This document shows, piece by piece, positions 1-8,900 of a stretch of DNA of 64,000 nucleotides. A model generated the notes under the pieces. That model was not told the origin of the DNA. It searched no databases and worked only from the letters and a program-made list of their open reading frames with translations. Source of the DNA: Nonomuraea thailandensis (GTDB taxonomy: Bacteria > Actinomycetota > Actinomycetes > Streptosporangiales > Streptosporangiaceae); contig NZ_JAMZEB010000002.1 in NCBI RefSeq assembly GCF_024172165.1, positions 8,716,501 through 8,780,500 of the forward strand, read 5' to 3'. Position numbers and translations under genes: made by a program. Numbering within the stretch: position 1 is the first letter of the stretch; each line of letters starts with the position of its first letter.

Positions 1-748
1 GCTCGTCGATCACCCAGCACCGGTCGGCGTCGCCGTCGAAGGCGAGCCCGAGGTCGGCGCCGCTGTCGACGACCGCCCGCTGCAGATCGACGAGGTTCTG
101 GGGCTCCAGCGGGTTGGCGTCGTGGTTGGGGAAGGCGCCGTCGAGCTCGAAGTAGAGGGAGGTCAGCTCGATCGGCAGGCCCTCGAACACGGCGGGGACC
201 GTGTGGCCGCCCATGCCGTTGCCCGCGTCCACGACGACCTTCAGCGGCCTGATGGCGCTCAGGTCGACCAGCCCGCGCAGGTGGTCGGCATAGCCCTGGA
301 GCAGGTCCTTCTCGATCACGGAGCCGCCGGGCGCGGCCGTCGTCCCGACCAGCTCCGCCGCCCTGTCGCGGATCTCCGTCAGCCCCGTGTCGCCGCCGAT
401 CGGCACCGCGCCCGACCGGCACATCTTCATGCCGTTGTAGCGGGCGGGGTTGTGGCTGGCGGTGAACATCACCCCGGGCAGCCCCAGGCTGCCGCTGGCG
501 TAGTAGAGCAGGTCGGTCGAGCCCAGCCCGGCGTGCACCACGTCGGCACGGCGCGAGCGGGCGCCCCTGATGAAAGCCTCCGCCAGCAGCGGGGACGACT
601 CGCGCATGTCATGCGCGACCACCACCGACCGGGCCCCTGTCACCTCGACGAACGCCGCCCCCACGGCCTCGGCGGTCGGCTCGTCCAGCTCGTCGGGCAC
701 CACCCCGCGAACGTCGTACGCTTTGAAGATCTTGGCGAGGTCGCCCAC
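1..748 (-). CDS. manB: Phosphomannomutase/phosphoglucomutase, 3' end cut off by the window
   Basis: Alpha-D-phosphohexomutase that interconverts mannose-6-phosphate and mannose-1-phosphate, feeding GDP-mannose for glycan and mannolipid synthesis in the cytosol. Only about 249 N-terminal residues of a normally ~450-residue protein are present. They begin (GTG)GDLAKIFKAYDVRG, typical of the family. The phosphoserine loop TASHNPARYNGMK and the metal-binding loop FDGDADR are both intact, so domains 1 and 2 are visible; domains 3 and 4 lie outside. The GTG at 748 is preceded by GGAGAG. The gene lies 44 bp downstream of the DUF3499 gene on the same strand, probably co-transcribed. The family also includes phosphoglucomutase/phosphoglucosamine mutase; phosphomannomutase is favoured by context, with a mannose-1-phosphate guanylyltransferase homologue at 21-22 kb. 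Confidence 0.93.
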   Translation of the reverse strand, partial: MGDLAKIFKAYDVRGVVPDELDEPTAEAVGAAFVEVTGARSVVVAHDMRESSPLLAEAFIRGARSRRADVVHAGLGSTDLLYYASGSLGLPGVMFTASHNPARYNGMKMCRSGAVPIGGDTGLTEIRDRAAELVGTTAAPGGSVIEKDLLQGYADHLRGLVDLSAIRPLKVVVDAGNGMGGHTVPAVFEGLPIELTSLYFELDGAFPNHDANPLEPQNLVDLQRAVVDSGADLGLAFDGDADRCWVIDE

Positions 749-792
749 TCTCCAGCTCCGCCCCTCGGTCGTTTCCGCCCTACAGGACGAGC

Positions 793-1161
793 CTACCGGT
801 CGCGGTGCTGCTGGGCCGATCTCAGAACACGCAGGTGCCCGCGGCGGCTCACCTCGACGCCCTGGCCGACCGGCTCGCCGCCACCGGAGGACGTGGGCCG
901 CGCCGCCTCCCTGACCGCGTTGGCCAGCGCTTCGAGATCGTCGGAGCTGGGCGAGGCGCCGTCCGTCGGCAGCCGCACCACCTCCCAGCCGCGGGGGGCG
1001 GTCAGCCGCTCGGCGTGTTCGGCGCACAGGTCATAACAGTGTGGCTCCGCGTACGTCGCCAGAGGGCCGAGAACAGCGGTCGAGTCGGCGTATACGTACG
1101 TGAGCGTGAAGACGGCAGGCTGGCTGCAGGCGGTGCGGGAACAGCGGCGGACGGGGCTCAC
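793..1161 (-). CDS. DUF3499 family protein
   Basis: A 122-residue conserved actinobacterial protein of unknown function. The N-terminal half is characteristic of the family: (V)SPVRRCSRTAC, TLTYVYADSTAVLGPLAT, then EPHCYDLCAEHAERLTAP. Four cysteines arranged as C-x4-C and C-x3-C plus a histidine suggest a small zinc-binding fold (inference). The tail after about residue 65 is variable and probably disordered. The GTG at 1161 was chosen because the conserved block starts there. No Shine-Dalgarno precedes it, but the hexamer TACGGT ends 6 nt upstream, which would fit a leaderless transcript. It lies directly upstream of phosphomannomutase and divergent from the zincin-like gene, an arrangement conserved in actinobacteria. 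Confidence 0.85.
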   Translation of the reverse strand: MSPVRRCSRTACSQPAVFTLTYVYADSTAVLGPLATYAEPHCYDLCAEHAERLTAPRGWEVVRLPTDGASPSSDDLEALANAVREAARPTSSGGGEPVGQGVEVSRRGHLRVLRSAQQHRDR

Positions 1162-1448
1162 GGAGGGACCGTATCTGGTAAGAGTGCGAGGCGCCACTAC
1201 CTGAGCGCTCTTAACGAGCGTGTCGCCACAATTCGGACACCTGTCGCAGCGTTTCCACCCACATGCCCCGAACCCTCCTCCCCTTCCCCCGGCACCGCCC
1301 TCCCCGGCTTCCCCACCTCGCGACCTGCCCAATCCTCCGCACCACCTCGATCTTGCCCGCACCGCTCCCGCGGATCCGGGAGGCAGGCCCGTGCCATCGC
1401 CGCGATCTCCCCAGGGCGGCGCTCCAGGGCATCGGGGAAGCGGCCCCG
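1162..1448. other. Divergent intergenic region between DUF3499 and the zincin-like gene
   Basis: About 290 bp of non-coding sequence between two divergent start codons. The right part, roughly 1260-1440, is strongly C-rich on the + strand. I find no convincing hairpin or RNA gene. It must hold the promoters for both directions. Confidence 0.5.
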
Positions 1449-1454
1449 TACACT
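1449..1454 (+). promoter_or_regulatory. Candidate -10 element (TACACT) of a leaderless promoter
   Basis: TACACT ends 7 nt before the GTG start at 1462, and there is no purine-rich ribosome-binding site in front of that start. The geometry places transcription initiation at or next to the start codon. No clear -35 element is visible. Inferred from sequence only. Confidence 0.4.
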
Positions 1455-1461
1455 TGCACAC

Positions 1462-1902
1462 GTGATACCCAAGCGCGGTCCCCGACGGCGCGATCGCCAC
1501 GGTCGCGGTCTCCGCGGCCCGCTCGCTCCCTCCCACGTCCCCATGGCCAAGTCCCGCAGCGAACGCTTCGACGACCTGGTGCTCGACGCGGTGGACCGCC
1601 TCAGGCCCCGCTGGGAGAGACAGCTGTCGGCGGTGGAGTTCGCGGTGGAGGACGTCCCGCCGCTGAGCGAGCTGGGCGACGGCCCCCGGCTCAACTCCGA
1701 GCCGATCCCCTTCGGCCGCGCGGACGCCGCCACCGGCCAGTCCCCCGCCTCCATCGTGGTGTACCGCCGGCCGCTGGAGGCCCGCGCCCGCGACCGGGAC
1801 ACCCTGGGCGCGATGGTGCACGACACGGTGGTGGAGCAGGTGGCCACCCTGCTGGGCCTGACCCCGGAAACCGTCGATCCCGGCTACGACGACCGCCGCT
1901 AG
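1462..1902 (+). CDS. Metallopeptidase-family (minimal zincin) protein with a degenerate active-site motif
   Basis: A 146-residue protein of the actinobacterial zincin-like metallopeptidase family. It has the usual basic N-terminus (IPKRGPRRRDRHGRGLRGPL), the RSERFDDLVLDAVDRL region, and a C-terminal helix ending in LTPETVDPGYDD. The helix that normally carries HExxH reads HDTVVEQVATLLG. The first histidine is present, but Glu is replaced by Asp and the second His is absent, so proteolytic activity is doubtful. The start is the GTG at 1462, where the conserved basic segment begins. The gene diverges from DUF3499-manB, as in related genomes. Its cellular role is unknown. Confidence 0.8.
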   Translation: MIPKRGPRRRDRHGRGLRGPLAPSHVPMAKSRSERFDDLVLDAVDRLRPRWERQLSAVEFAVEDVPPLSELGDGPRLNSEPIPFGRADAATGQSPASIVVYRRPLEARARDRDTLGAMVHDTVVEQVATLLGLTPETVDPGYDDRR

Positions 1903-1984
1903 CCCCGATCCTCTCCGGTCCGCAGCGATGAGTTCTGGACGAACCACGAGTCCACCTCAGCGAGCAGACGACAGGAGACTCAAC

Positions 1985-2368
1985 ATGGGCGAGCAAGCCA
2001 GCACCGCGATCACCGGCATCAGGACCGTCGGCGTCCCCGTCACCGATCAGGACCGTGCCGTCGCGTTCTACGTGGACGTCCTGGGCCTGGACAAACGCTT
2101 CGACGCCCCGGTCGAGCAGCTCGGCGGGCGGTGGATCGAGGTGGCGCCTGCGGGGGCCGCGACCACGATCGCACTCGTCCCCGCGGGCCCGGACGCGAAG
2201 CCGGGTGTCGAGACGGGGATCAGGCTCACGGTGGCGGACGCGGCGGCGCTGCACGAGAAGCTGGTGGAGCACGGCGTGGAGGTGGGCGAGTTGCTGCGCT
2301 GGCCGGGCGTGCCGCCCATGTTCGGCCTGCGCGACCCGGACGGGAACGGGCTGGAGGTCGTGGAGTAG
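1985..2368 (+). CDS. VOC-superfamily (glyoxalase/bleomycin resistance-like) protein
   Basis: A 127-residue single VOC module of the glyoxalase I/dioxygenase fold. It opens with TGIRTVGVPVTDQDRAVAFYVDVLG, a canonical first beta-alpha-beta unit, and closes with FGLRDPDGNGLEVVE, which carries the terminal metal-ligand glutamate of the fold. The ATG at 1985 is preceded by ACAGGAGA at good spacing. Such proteins bind or modify small electrophiles or antibiotics as dimers; the substrate cannot be read from sequence. It begins a small non-core insertion (about 2.0-4.5 kb) between the zincin-like gene and DUF5719, and converges on the secreted peptide gene. Confidence 0.88.
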   Translation: MGEQASTAITGIRTVGVPVTDQDRAVAFYVDVLGLDKRFDAPVEQLGGRWIEVAPAGAATTIALVPAGPDAKPGVETGIRLTVADAAALHEKLVEHGVEVGELLRWPGVPPMFGLRDPDGNGLEVVE

Positions 2369-2482
2369 GGGCGCTCCGCGCTCTCGTACGCGATGGGCGA
2401 GCAGCCGGGCGACGAGGCGAACGACCTGGAGCCCGACGCGGCACGTCCCGCGCGGTGAGCCGCCGCCCCGCGGCATGACGAG

Positions 2483-2528
2483 GGGCCCCTCCGCGGGCGG
2501 CGCGAGCCCGCCGCCCGCGGAGGGGCCC
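2483..2528. terminator. Strong bidirectional hairpin terminator
   Basis: A perfect 20-bp inverted repeat, with left arm 2483-2502, a 6-nt loop and right arm 2509-2528. It lies between the convergent VOC gene and the small secreted-protein gene. No long T-run follows, as is usual for high-GC actinomycete terminators. Confidence 0.85.
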
Positions 2529-2546
2529 TGTCGCCTGATCGTCGGA

Positions 2547-2786
2547 TCAGAGCGCGAGACAGCCCACGAGCGGGACTTCCGGCGGAACGACCACGGCACC
2601 GGCGGGGTCGGCGGCCGTGCCGGTGGCGCAGTTGGCCATCAGCACCGGATCCATCTTCTGGACCGACTCCAGGACCGCGACCTTGGCGGGATCGACCACG
2701 GCGTGTGCGGCCGTGGCGGGCAGGACCAGCCCGGCGGCAGCGGCGATCACCCCGGCGACGGCGATCCTACGGGGGGATGTCTGCAC
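2547..2786 (-). CDS. Small secreted protein of unknown function
   Basis: A 79-residue protein with a clear Sec signal peptide: QTSPRR, a hydrophobic stretch of about 18 residues, then a predicted signal peptidase I site after TAAHA near residue 29. The mature part is about 50 residues, with two cysteines (ANCATG and VGCLAL) that could form one disulfide. I recognise no family; it is not a chaplin or SapB-type peptide. The start is supported by GGAGG 8-9 nt upstream of ATG at 2786. It shares a terminator with the convergent VOC gene and is separated from the methyltransferase by a 216-bp divergent region. Confidence 0.75.
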   Translation of the reverse strand: MQTSPRRIAVAGVIAAAAGLVLPATAAHAVVDPAKVAVLESVQKMDPVLMANCATGTAADPAGAVVVPPEVPLVGCLAL

Positions 2787-2957
2787 GAGAACCTCCTCGA
2801 AGTGGCTTTCGGACTATCACCCTCTGCCACCACGTCACCGTGACACAAGGTAGCGGATAGTTACGATGAGTTATCTTCGCCGACCTGCATCTCTGGCCAC
2901 ACCGGCCACTTTCGGCCCCTCGGATGACGGTTGACGCGGGCCCGTGGGCGTCTCACC

Positions 2958-2987
2958 ATGAACATAGGTTCATGAACATAGGTTCAT
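2958..2987. promoter_or_regulatory. Two overlapping 16-bp palindromes, probable TetR operator
   Basis: ATGAACATAGGTTCAT occurs at 2958-2973 and again at 2972-2987. Each copy is a perfect ATGAAC-N4-GTTCAT inverted repeat, and the two share two bases. The array ends 15 bp before the methyltransferase start, where it would cover the promoter or 5' leader. A TetR-family gene follows the methyltransferase and is the obvious candidate regulator (inference). Confidence 0.7.
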
Positions 2988-3002
2988 AGAGGAGGGAGCG
3001 CG

Positions 3003-3830
3003 ATGGGCACGATCGTCAACGCCGAGCAGGCGCAGGCGTGGAACGGGTACGAGGGCCGGCACTGGGCCGACAACCACGACCGGTACGACGCCACGAACAG
3101 CGGCTTCAACGAGGCCCTGCTGGAGGCGGCCCGGATCGGGGAGCACGACCGGGTGCTCGACCTCGGCTGCGGCAACGGGCAGATCACCAGGCTCGCCGCC
3201 CGCGGCGCCCAGCACGCCGTCGGGGTCGACCTGTCGAAGCCGATGCTGGAGCGGGCCCGCACGGTGGCCACCGCCGAGGGCGTCCCGAACGTCACCTTCG
3301 AGTGGGGCGATGTCCAGGTCCACCCGTTCGAGCCGGGCTCGTTCGACGTGGCGGTCAGCCGGTTCGCCGTGATGTTCTTCGGCGATCCGGTCGCCGCGTT
3401 CGGCAACGTCGCGAGGGCGCTGCGGCCTGGCGGCCGACTGGCCTTCGTGACGTTGAAGGACCCGGGCGGCACCGACCTGGGCGCGGTCCTGGCCGCCATC
3501 GGCGGGCTCCTGCCCGGCCGGCGGCCGGCCTCCACGCCGGATCGGTCGGGCCCGCTCTCCCTCGCCGACCCCGACCGGATCCGTGAGGTGCTCACGGGGG
3601 CGGGCTTCGGCGACATCACGGTGACACCCGTGGAAGCCATGGCCGAGATGGGCAGGAACGCCTCGGACGCGGCCGAGTTCCTCAGCGGCTGGGGCCCCGT
3701 CCGGCACCACCTCGCCGGCGCCGGCCCGGCCCCGGTCCGCGCGGCCCTGGAGGCCGCGTTCCGTGACTTCGAGGACGGGGACGCCGTCCGCGTCCGCACC
3801 ACCGCCTGGCTGGTACGGGCCGGGCTCTGA
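3003..3830 (+). CDS. Class I SAM-dependent methyltransferase
   Basis: A 275-residue Rossmann-fold methyltransferase of the Methyltransf_11/25 type. Motif I is VLDLGCGNGQIT near residues 50-61, followed by the acidic loop GVDLSKPMLERA and the post-motif FDVAVSRFAVMFF and LRPGGRLAFVTL. A helical C-terminal region, HLAGAGPAPVRAALEAAFRDFEDGD, resembles small-molecule or quinone O/C-methyltransferases. GAGGAGGGAG precedes the ATG. The overlapping palindromes just upstream suggest repression by the TetR protein encoded 42 bp downstream, giving a two-gene autoregulated unit. Substrate unknown; the TetR link suggests a response to a small molecule. Confidence 0.88.
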   Translation: MGTIVNAEQAQAWNGYEGRHWADNHDRYDATNSGFNEALLEAARIGEHDRVLDLGCGNGQITRLAARGAQHAVGVDLSKPMLERARTVATAEGVPNVTFEWGDVQVHPFEPGSFDVAVSRFAVMFFGDPVAAFGNVARALRPGGRLAFVTLKDPGGTDLGAVLAAIGGLLPGRRPASTPDRSGPLSLADPDRIREVLTGAGFGDITVTPVEAMAEMGRNASDAAEFLSGWGPVRHHLAGAGPAPVRAALEAAFRDFEDGDAVRVRTTAWLVRAGL

Positions 3831-3872
3831 GCAGGCGTACGGCGTCGCGCCCTACCTCGGTACGGTGTCCTG

Positions 3873-4496
3873 GTGTCACCGAGAAAAGCGCCGGCACTCC
3901 ACGGAACCGACCTCAGCCTGCGGGAACACCTGGTCGCCACGGCCGAACGCCTGATCGCCGAACGCGGCACCACCGGTCTGACCGTCCGCGCCATCGCCCG
4001 CGAGGCCGGCGTGGCCGACGGGGTGCTCTACAACCACTTCGCCGACAAGGAGGAACTGCTGGCGCTCGCCGTGCGCGCCCACGTCCGCACGGTGGGGCGG
4101 GGCATGGGCGCGCTGCCCAGCCCCGGCCACGGTTCCGTCCGGGAGAACCTGCGGGCCCACGTCCTGTACGGCATCGCCTTCCACAAGGCGGTGCTGCCGG
4201 CCTTCGCCGGGCTGATCGACCGGCCGAAGGTCCTCGACGCGTTCGCCGCCGGCGGTGTGCCCGGGGAGGACTGGCGTGATCGGCTCCGTGGATATCTGCA
4301 GGGCGAGGTCGAGCTGGGGCGGCTCGCGGCGGACGCGAGGGTCGACGCGGCCGTGGCGATGATCGTCGGGGTGTGTCACGAGACGGTTCTCACGGGGCTG
4401 CTGTACGGCTCCTCCGACTCTCAGGAGGTGACCGTCGAGTTCGTCGACGACCTGGTGGGCGTCGTGCTGGACGGCGTCGGGGGTGCGCGGGCCTGA
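3873..4496 (+). CDS. TetR-family transcriptional regulator
   Basis: A 207-residue repressor-type protein. The N-terminal helix-turn-helix is clear: LREHLVATAERLIAERG, then TVRAIAREAGVADGVLYNHFADKEELLALAV at about residues 36-66. The C-terminal all-helical ligand-binding and dimerisation domain is not specific to a known class. The start is a GTG at 3873 giving (V)SPRKAPALHG; there is no strong Shine-Dalgarno, so a leaderless or coupled start is possible. It lies 42 bp after the methyltransferase on the same strand. It probably binds the paired ATGAAC-N4-GTTCAT palindromes at 2958-2987 (inference). It converges on the DUF5719 gene. Confidence 0.9.
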   Translation: MSPRKAPALHGTDLSLREHLVATAERLIAERGTTGLTVRAIAREAGVADGVLYNHFADKEELLALAVRAHVRTVGRGMGALPSPGHGSVRENLRAHVLYGIAFHKAVLPAFAGLIDRPKVLDAFAAGGVPGEDWRDRLRGYLQGEVELGRLAADARVDAAVAMIVGVCHETVLTGLLYGSSDSQEVTVEFVDDLVGVVLDGVGGARA

Positions 4497-4642
4497 ACCG
4501 CGTCCGGGAGTGAAGCGGCGGCCGGGATCGCCACGGTCCGCGATGCTGCGGACATGCTCCGTCACGGGGTCCGGCTGCGGCGCGGCGGCGAGCAGAGGTC
4601 CCCTACAGGGCGAGCCGCCGGAGGTGGTGGACCGCGCCCGGT

Positions 4643-5950
4643 TCAGGGGGCGACCACGTCGTACGTGTGCGCCAGGGGTGGGAGCATCGTGAACATCCGG
4701 GCCGGGGCCAGGGGCTGGGTGGTCAGGAGGACGCCGGTTCGCCGGCGTTCCTCCACCAGCCTGCCGCCGTACACCTCCCCCGCCACCGGCGTGACCACCA
4801 CCGCGAAGTCCCCCTTCGCCGTCAGTTTCACCGCCCGCGTCCGCCCGGCCGGCACCTCCACGTCGAACGGGGCCTGCGCCGTCCCCTTCCCCGGCACCAC
4901 CTGCACCCGCACCTTGCCGGGCTGGGCGCCGAGCGCCGTCAGCAGCAGTTGTGAGCCCGTGGCGTTGCGGGCGACGGCGCTGCCCAGGGCCAGGGACGGG
5001 GTGCCGGCGGTGAAGGCGACGTCCGAGCGTTCTCCCGTGCCGGTGGCGATCAGGCCGGCGACGATCGGGGTCGGGGAGGTGAGGACCAGGGCGGCGGCGG
5101 AGCCGGCCACGCCTGTGGTGACGTCCAGGGCGGTCACGCTGTTCGCCGGGACGTCCAGCGTCTCCCGGCCCTTCATCGCGAACTGCGCGTCCGCGGTCAC
5201 CGCCTTGATCTCCACGACGGCGTCGGTCTCGCCGGGGGCCGCGACGAGGAGCCTGCGCAGGCCGCCGCCTCCGGGGACGCCCGGTACGACCACGCGGGTG
5301 GACGGCGGGGCCGCCGCGGGGAGCCAGTCCACGCCGCCCGTCTCCGGCGTCGCCCTGGCCGCGACGGCGACGCGGCCGAACGTGGTGGTGACGCTCACGG
5401 CCATCACGTCGGCCGACGGCGCCAGGGTCTTCAGGTCGATCTCCCTGTGCTCGCCCGGCGCGATCTCCAGGCCGAGGCCGGCTTCGCTGGAGATCCGGCC
5501 CTCCGCCGCGTACACCTGCACGTCCGCCAGCGCGGGCGCCTTGTCGGCGTTCGTGAGGTGCAGGCGTACGTCGGCGTTCGCCGGGCCGGGGCCCAGCAGC
5601 CAGGTCTCGGGGGCGGGCTCCGTGCAGCGGACTCCGGCCAGGCCACGCGCGGCGCCCGCGGTGGCGCGGGTCAGGTAGCCGGCCTCCAGGCCGCCGGGGC
5701 CCTTGGTCACGTACGGCTTGCCGTTCTCCATGGTCTCGCCGTTGAGCGTGCCCGGCAGGTACACGTTGACCTGCTCCCCCTTCGTCCCCGGGCACACCGC
5801 GGTGACCGACTCCACGGCGACCTTGCGCGGCTGAGCGGGGGCGGGCGGGGTGACGGCGGGCCTGGTGACGTACGCGATGCCGTACATGGCCGCCAGGGAC
5901 ACGACGACCAGCACCAGCAGGCCGAACCTGTTGTCCACGAACCTCTTCAT
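4643..5950 (-). CDS. DUF5719 family membrane-anchored exported protein
   Basis: A 435-residue protein starting MKRFVDNRFG, followed by one transmembrane segment (LLVLVVVSLAAMYGIAYV, about residues 11-28). A long extracytoplasmic beta-rich region has repeated Ig-like strands (VRLHLTNADKAPALADVQVY; VSVTTTFGRVAVAARATP; VFTAGTPSLALG-type segments), consistent with DUF5719. The ATG at 5950 is preferred over an upstream in-frame ATG at 6001 because the anchor follows directly. It starts 43 bp after the large glycosyltransferase stops on the same strand, so the two are probably co-transcribed. This neighbourhood is conserved in actinomycetes, suggesting a shared envelope function. Function unknown. 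Confidence 0.82.
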   Translation of the reverse strand: MKRFVDNRFGLLVLVVVSLAAMYGIAYVTRPAVTPPAPAQPRKVAVESVTAVCPGTKGEQVNVYLPGTLNGETMENGKPYVTKGPGGLEAGYLTRATAGAARGLAGVRCTEPAPETWLLGPGPANADVRLHLTNADKAPALADVQVYAAEGRISSEAGLGLEIAPGEHREIDLKTLAPSADVMAVSVTTTFGRVAVAARATPETGGVDWLPAAAPPSTRVVVPGVPGGGGLRRLLVAAPGETDAVVEIKAVTADAQFAMKGRETLDVPANSVTALDVTTGVAGSAAALVLTSPTPIVAGLIATGTGERSDVAFTAGTPSLALGSAVARNATGSQLLLTALGAQPGKVRVQVVPGKGTAQAPFDVEVPAGRTRAVKLTAKGDFAVVVTPVAGEVYGGRLVEERRRTGVLLTTQPLAPARMFTMLPPLAHTYDVVAP

Positions 5951-5993
5951 CGCGCACCCGCCACGTCCGGGAGCCGGGTTCCCGCCGCCCGCA

Positions 5994-8900
5994 TCACGCA
6001 CCCGCCAGTGCCACGGCGGGCGGGGTGTCGGCGGGTTCGGGCCGGCTGCGGCCAGGTGATGCCAGGAGGGCGGCCACCAGCAGCAACGCCCCCTGCGCCC
6101 ACAGCCACACCGTGTGCAGGACGCTCACCGGCTCGACGGGGACGCGGGTGACCGGCTCGGCCAGGCGCCACAGGCCGCCGCCCGTCTCCGACAGGCTCAT
6201 GCGTTCCAGGGAGGGCTGGGAGTCGAGGGTCCTGGCCAGTTCGGGCGAGACCGGGGGCGCCACGGCGACCATCGCGATGCCCTGCGCGGCCAGCGTGGCG
6301 GCGTCGCCGCCACGACCGCCGACGAGACCCTGTACGGCGGCGCCCACCCGGTCGCGGGCCTGGGTCTCGGCGGGCAGCTCGGCCTCGCCGATCAGGGGTG
6401 TACGCCCGTGCAGCACCGCGAACCCCGTCCCCTTGATCACCAGAGTGCGTTCTCCCTGCGCCGTACGGGCGGCGGCGAGCGCGGGCAGCACGTCCCTGGC
6501 GTCGCCCACCAGAGGCCCGCGCACCCCGCCGACCACCCAGTAGCCGGCCGCCAGCAGCGGCGTGCTGAACGCCACCACCACCATCGCCGTCGCCCCCAGC
6601 CGCCGCAGCCCGCCTCCGGCGCGCAGCTCGGCGAGCCGGTGGGCGGTCAGGCCCACGAGGACCACCAGCCCTGTCCCGGCGATGGCGAGCGGCACGCCCG
6701 GCCACACCTTCGCCCCGTCGACCGTGATGCGGCTGACCAGGACGCCCGCCAGCACCCCGTACAGGGCGACGCCCCAGCCGATGGCGACGATCAGGCGCTG
6801 TCGGCGCATGAGGAGTGCGGCCAGCGCCGCCGCCACCAGGCCCGCCGTGACCCAGAACGGCGGCAGTCCCGGGCCGCCTGGGCTGAGTGCGAGCAGGGCT
6901 TCCGGGGGGAGGGACGGGTTCACCAGGGCCGGGTTGTGCAGGCCGGCCTCCAGGAGGATCCTGCCGGGATCCGTCACCAGGCCGGCCGTCCAGGGCAGGA
7001 GCAGCACCGGTGGCACGGCGAGGACGATCGCCATGGACACCAGCGCCTCACGGCTCACCCGGCCGCCCGCTCCCCCGCCTCTCCTGCTCAGGACCCCGCC
7101 CCGGGCTCGGCCTCGCCGCCCGCCGGCCCGCCCACGACGGCCGCCATCAGCGCCGGCGGGGCTGCCGGCGGGGCTGCCGGCGGCGCCGGCGCCGAAGCCA
7201 GGGCCAGGGCCGGGCACGAAGCCGGAACCAGGGTCAGGGCCAGTGGCGGGCGTGAAGCCGGAGCCCGGGCCGTGCGCGGGGGCGAAGCCGGAGCCCGGGC
7301 CGGTGGCGGGGGCGAAGCCGGAGCCGGAGCCGGTGGCGAAGGTGCCCGATGGCGTGGCAGTGTCCGAGGCGTCGGCGTCGGCCGTGGCCTGGCCGCGGCC
7401 ACCGCCCGCCAGCCGCCCGAGCCCGACCGCTCCCAGCACCCCCAGCACCGCGAACAGCGGATACACCAGCGGCACGAACGCCATCCCGACCGTCAGCCAC
7501 AACCCCAGCGCCCAGGCGGCCCGCCGGGCCCGCCTCCGGTCGGGAGCCAGCAGGATGATCCCGAGCAGCCAGGCGTACACGGGAAGCAGCACGAACACCA
7601 CGGCCGTCCCCAGCCGCCCGCCCGAGATGGCCCCCGTGGCGACCGGCAGCAGCGCGTACGTCCCCGCCGCCCACGCCCGGGCGGGCACGGACGGGATGAG
7701 GTGCCGCGTGGCCAGGTACGCGGTCGCGCCGGCCAGCGGCACCGAGCCGAGCAGCAGCATGGAGACGGCCAGCCAGGTCTTGCCGAAGGCGAGCGTCGAG
7801 AGGGCGGCGAGCACGGCCACGTACGGCGGCGCGGGCGCGGTGGAGCCGAGCCCCACGTCGTGGAAGCCCTCCAGGTAGAACGCCCACAGCTCGGCGGCGC
7901 CGCCCGTCACCGGCACCAGCGCGCCCCCGCCGAGCCGTTCGCCGCCCAGCAGCGACCGCTCGGCCAGGAGCGAGACGACGGTCAGCGCGAACATGAGGAT
8001 GACCCCGGGCCGGCCGATGAAGCGCTGGAAGGCGCCGCTGTCGGAGGGCGGGACGGCGTCCTGCTCCTCGCCGTGGGCCGCGTGGTGGTGCTGGCCGGCG
8101 GCGTCGACCGGCGCCTCGCCGGCGAGGAAGCTCTGCACCATGTCGGTGAGGCGCCGGTAGGCCGCACCCCGAGGGGTCATAAGCCGCTTTATGCGGATAT
8201 ATCCCTTCTTGCGGCCGTGGCTGCGGGCCCGCCGCGCCCGCAGCAGCCTGAACGGGTGCACCAGGACCGAGGCCATGGCCACGACCTCGTCCAGGGCGTT
8301 CGCGGGCTGCTTGCTGACGATGAACAGCAGCGTGCGGAAGAAGGAGCCGAGCACGTTGCGCAGCAGCGCCCACATCATCGCCATGAACGGCAGGTTCGCC
8401 ATCACCACGAAGATCGCGTTGCGCCGGTCGAGGCGGCGCGGATGGTCGCCGCTCACCGTGATGCGCCGCCGCCTGCGGGCCGCCGCCTCGGCGTGCCAGG
8501 CCACGGCGGAGGTCACGTTCAGCACCTTGTGGCCGGCGTTGCGCACCCGCCAGCACAGGTCGAGGTCGTCCCTGAACAGCGGGAGGAACGGATCGAGCCC
8601 GCCCGCCTTCTCCCACACGTCCCGCCGGATCAGCATCCCGGCCGTGGACACCGACAGGACCTCCCGCGTCCCGTCGTGCTGCCCCTGGTCGAACTCGCGC
8701 GGCTCCAGCCCCGTGTCCCTGCGCCCGGTGCGGCCCACGGTGACGCCGAGCTCCAGCAGCCGCCTGCGGTCGATCCAGTCGAGCAGCTTGGGGCCGAGCA
8801 CGGCGGCCTTGGGATCCTGCTCGGCCGCGACCAGCAGCATCTCCAGCGCGCGCCTGTCGGGGGCGCAGTCGTCGTGGAGCAGCCAGATCCACTCGTCGCG

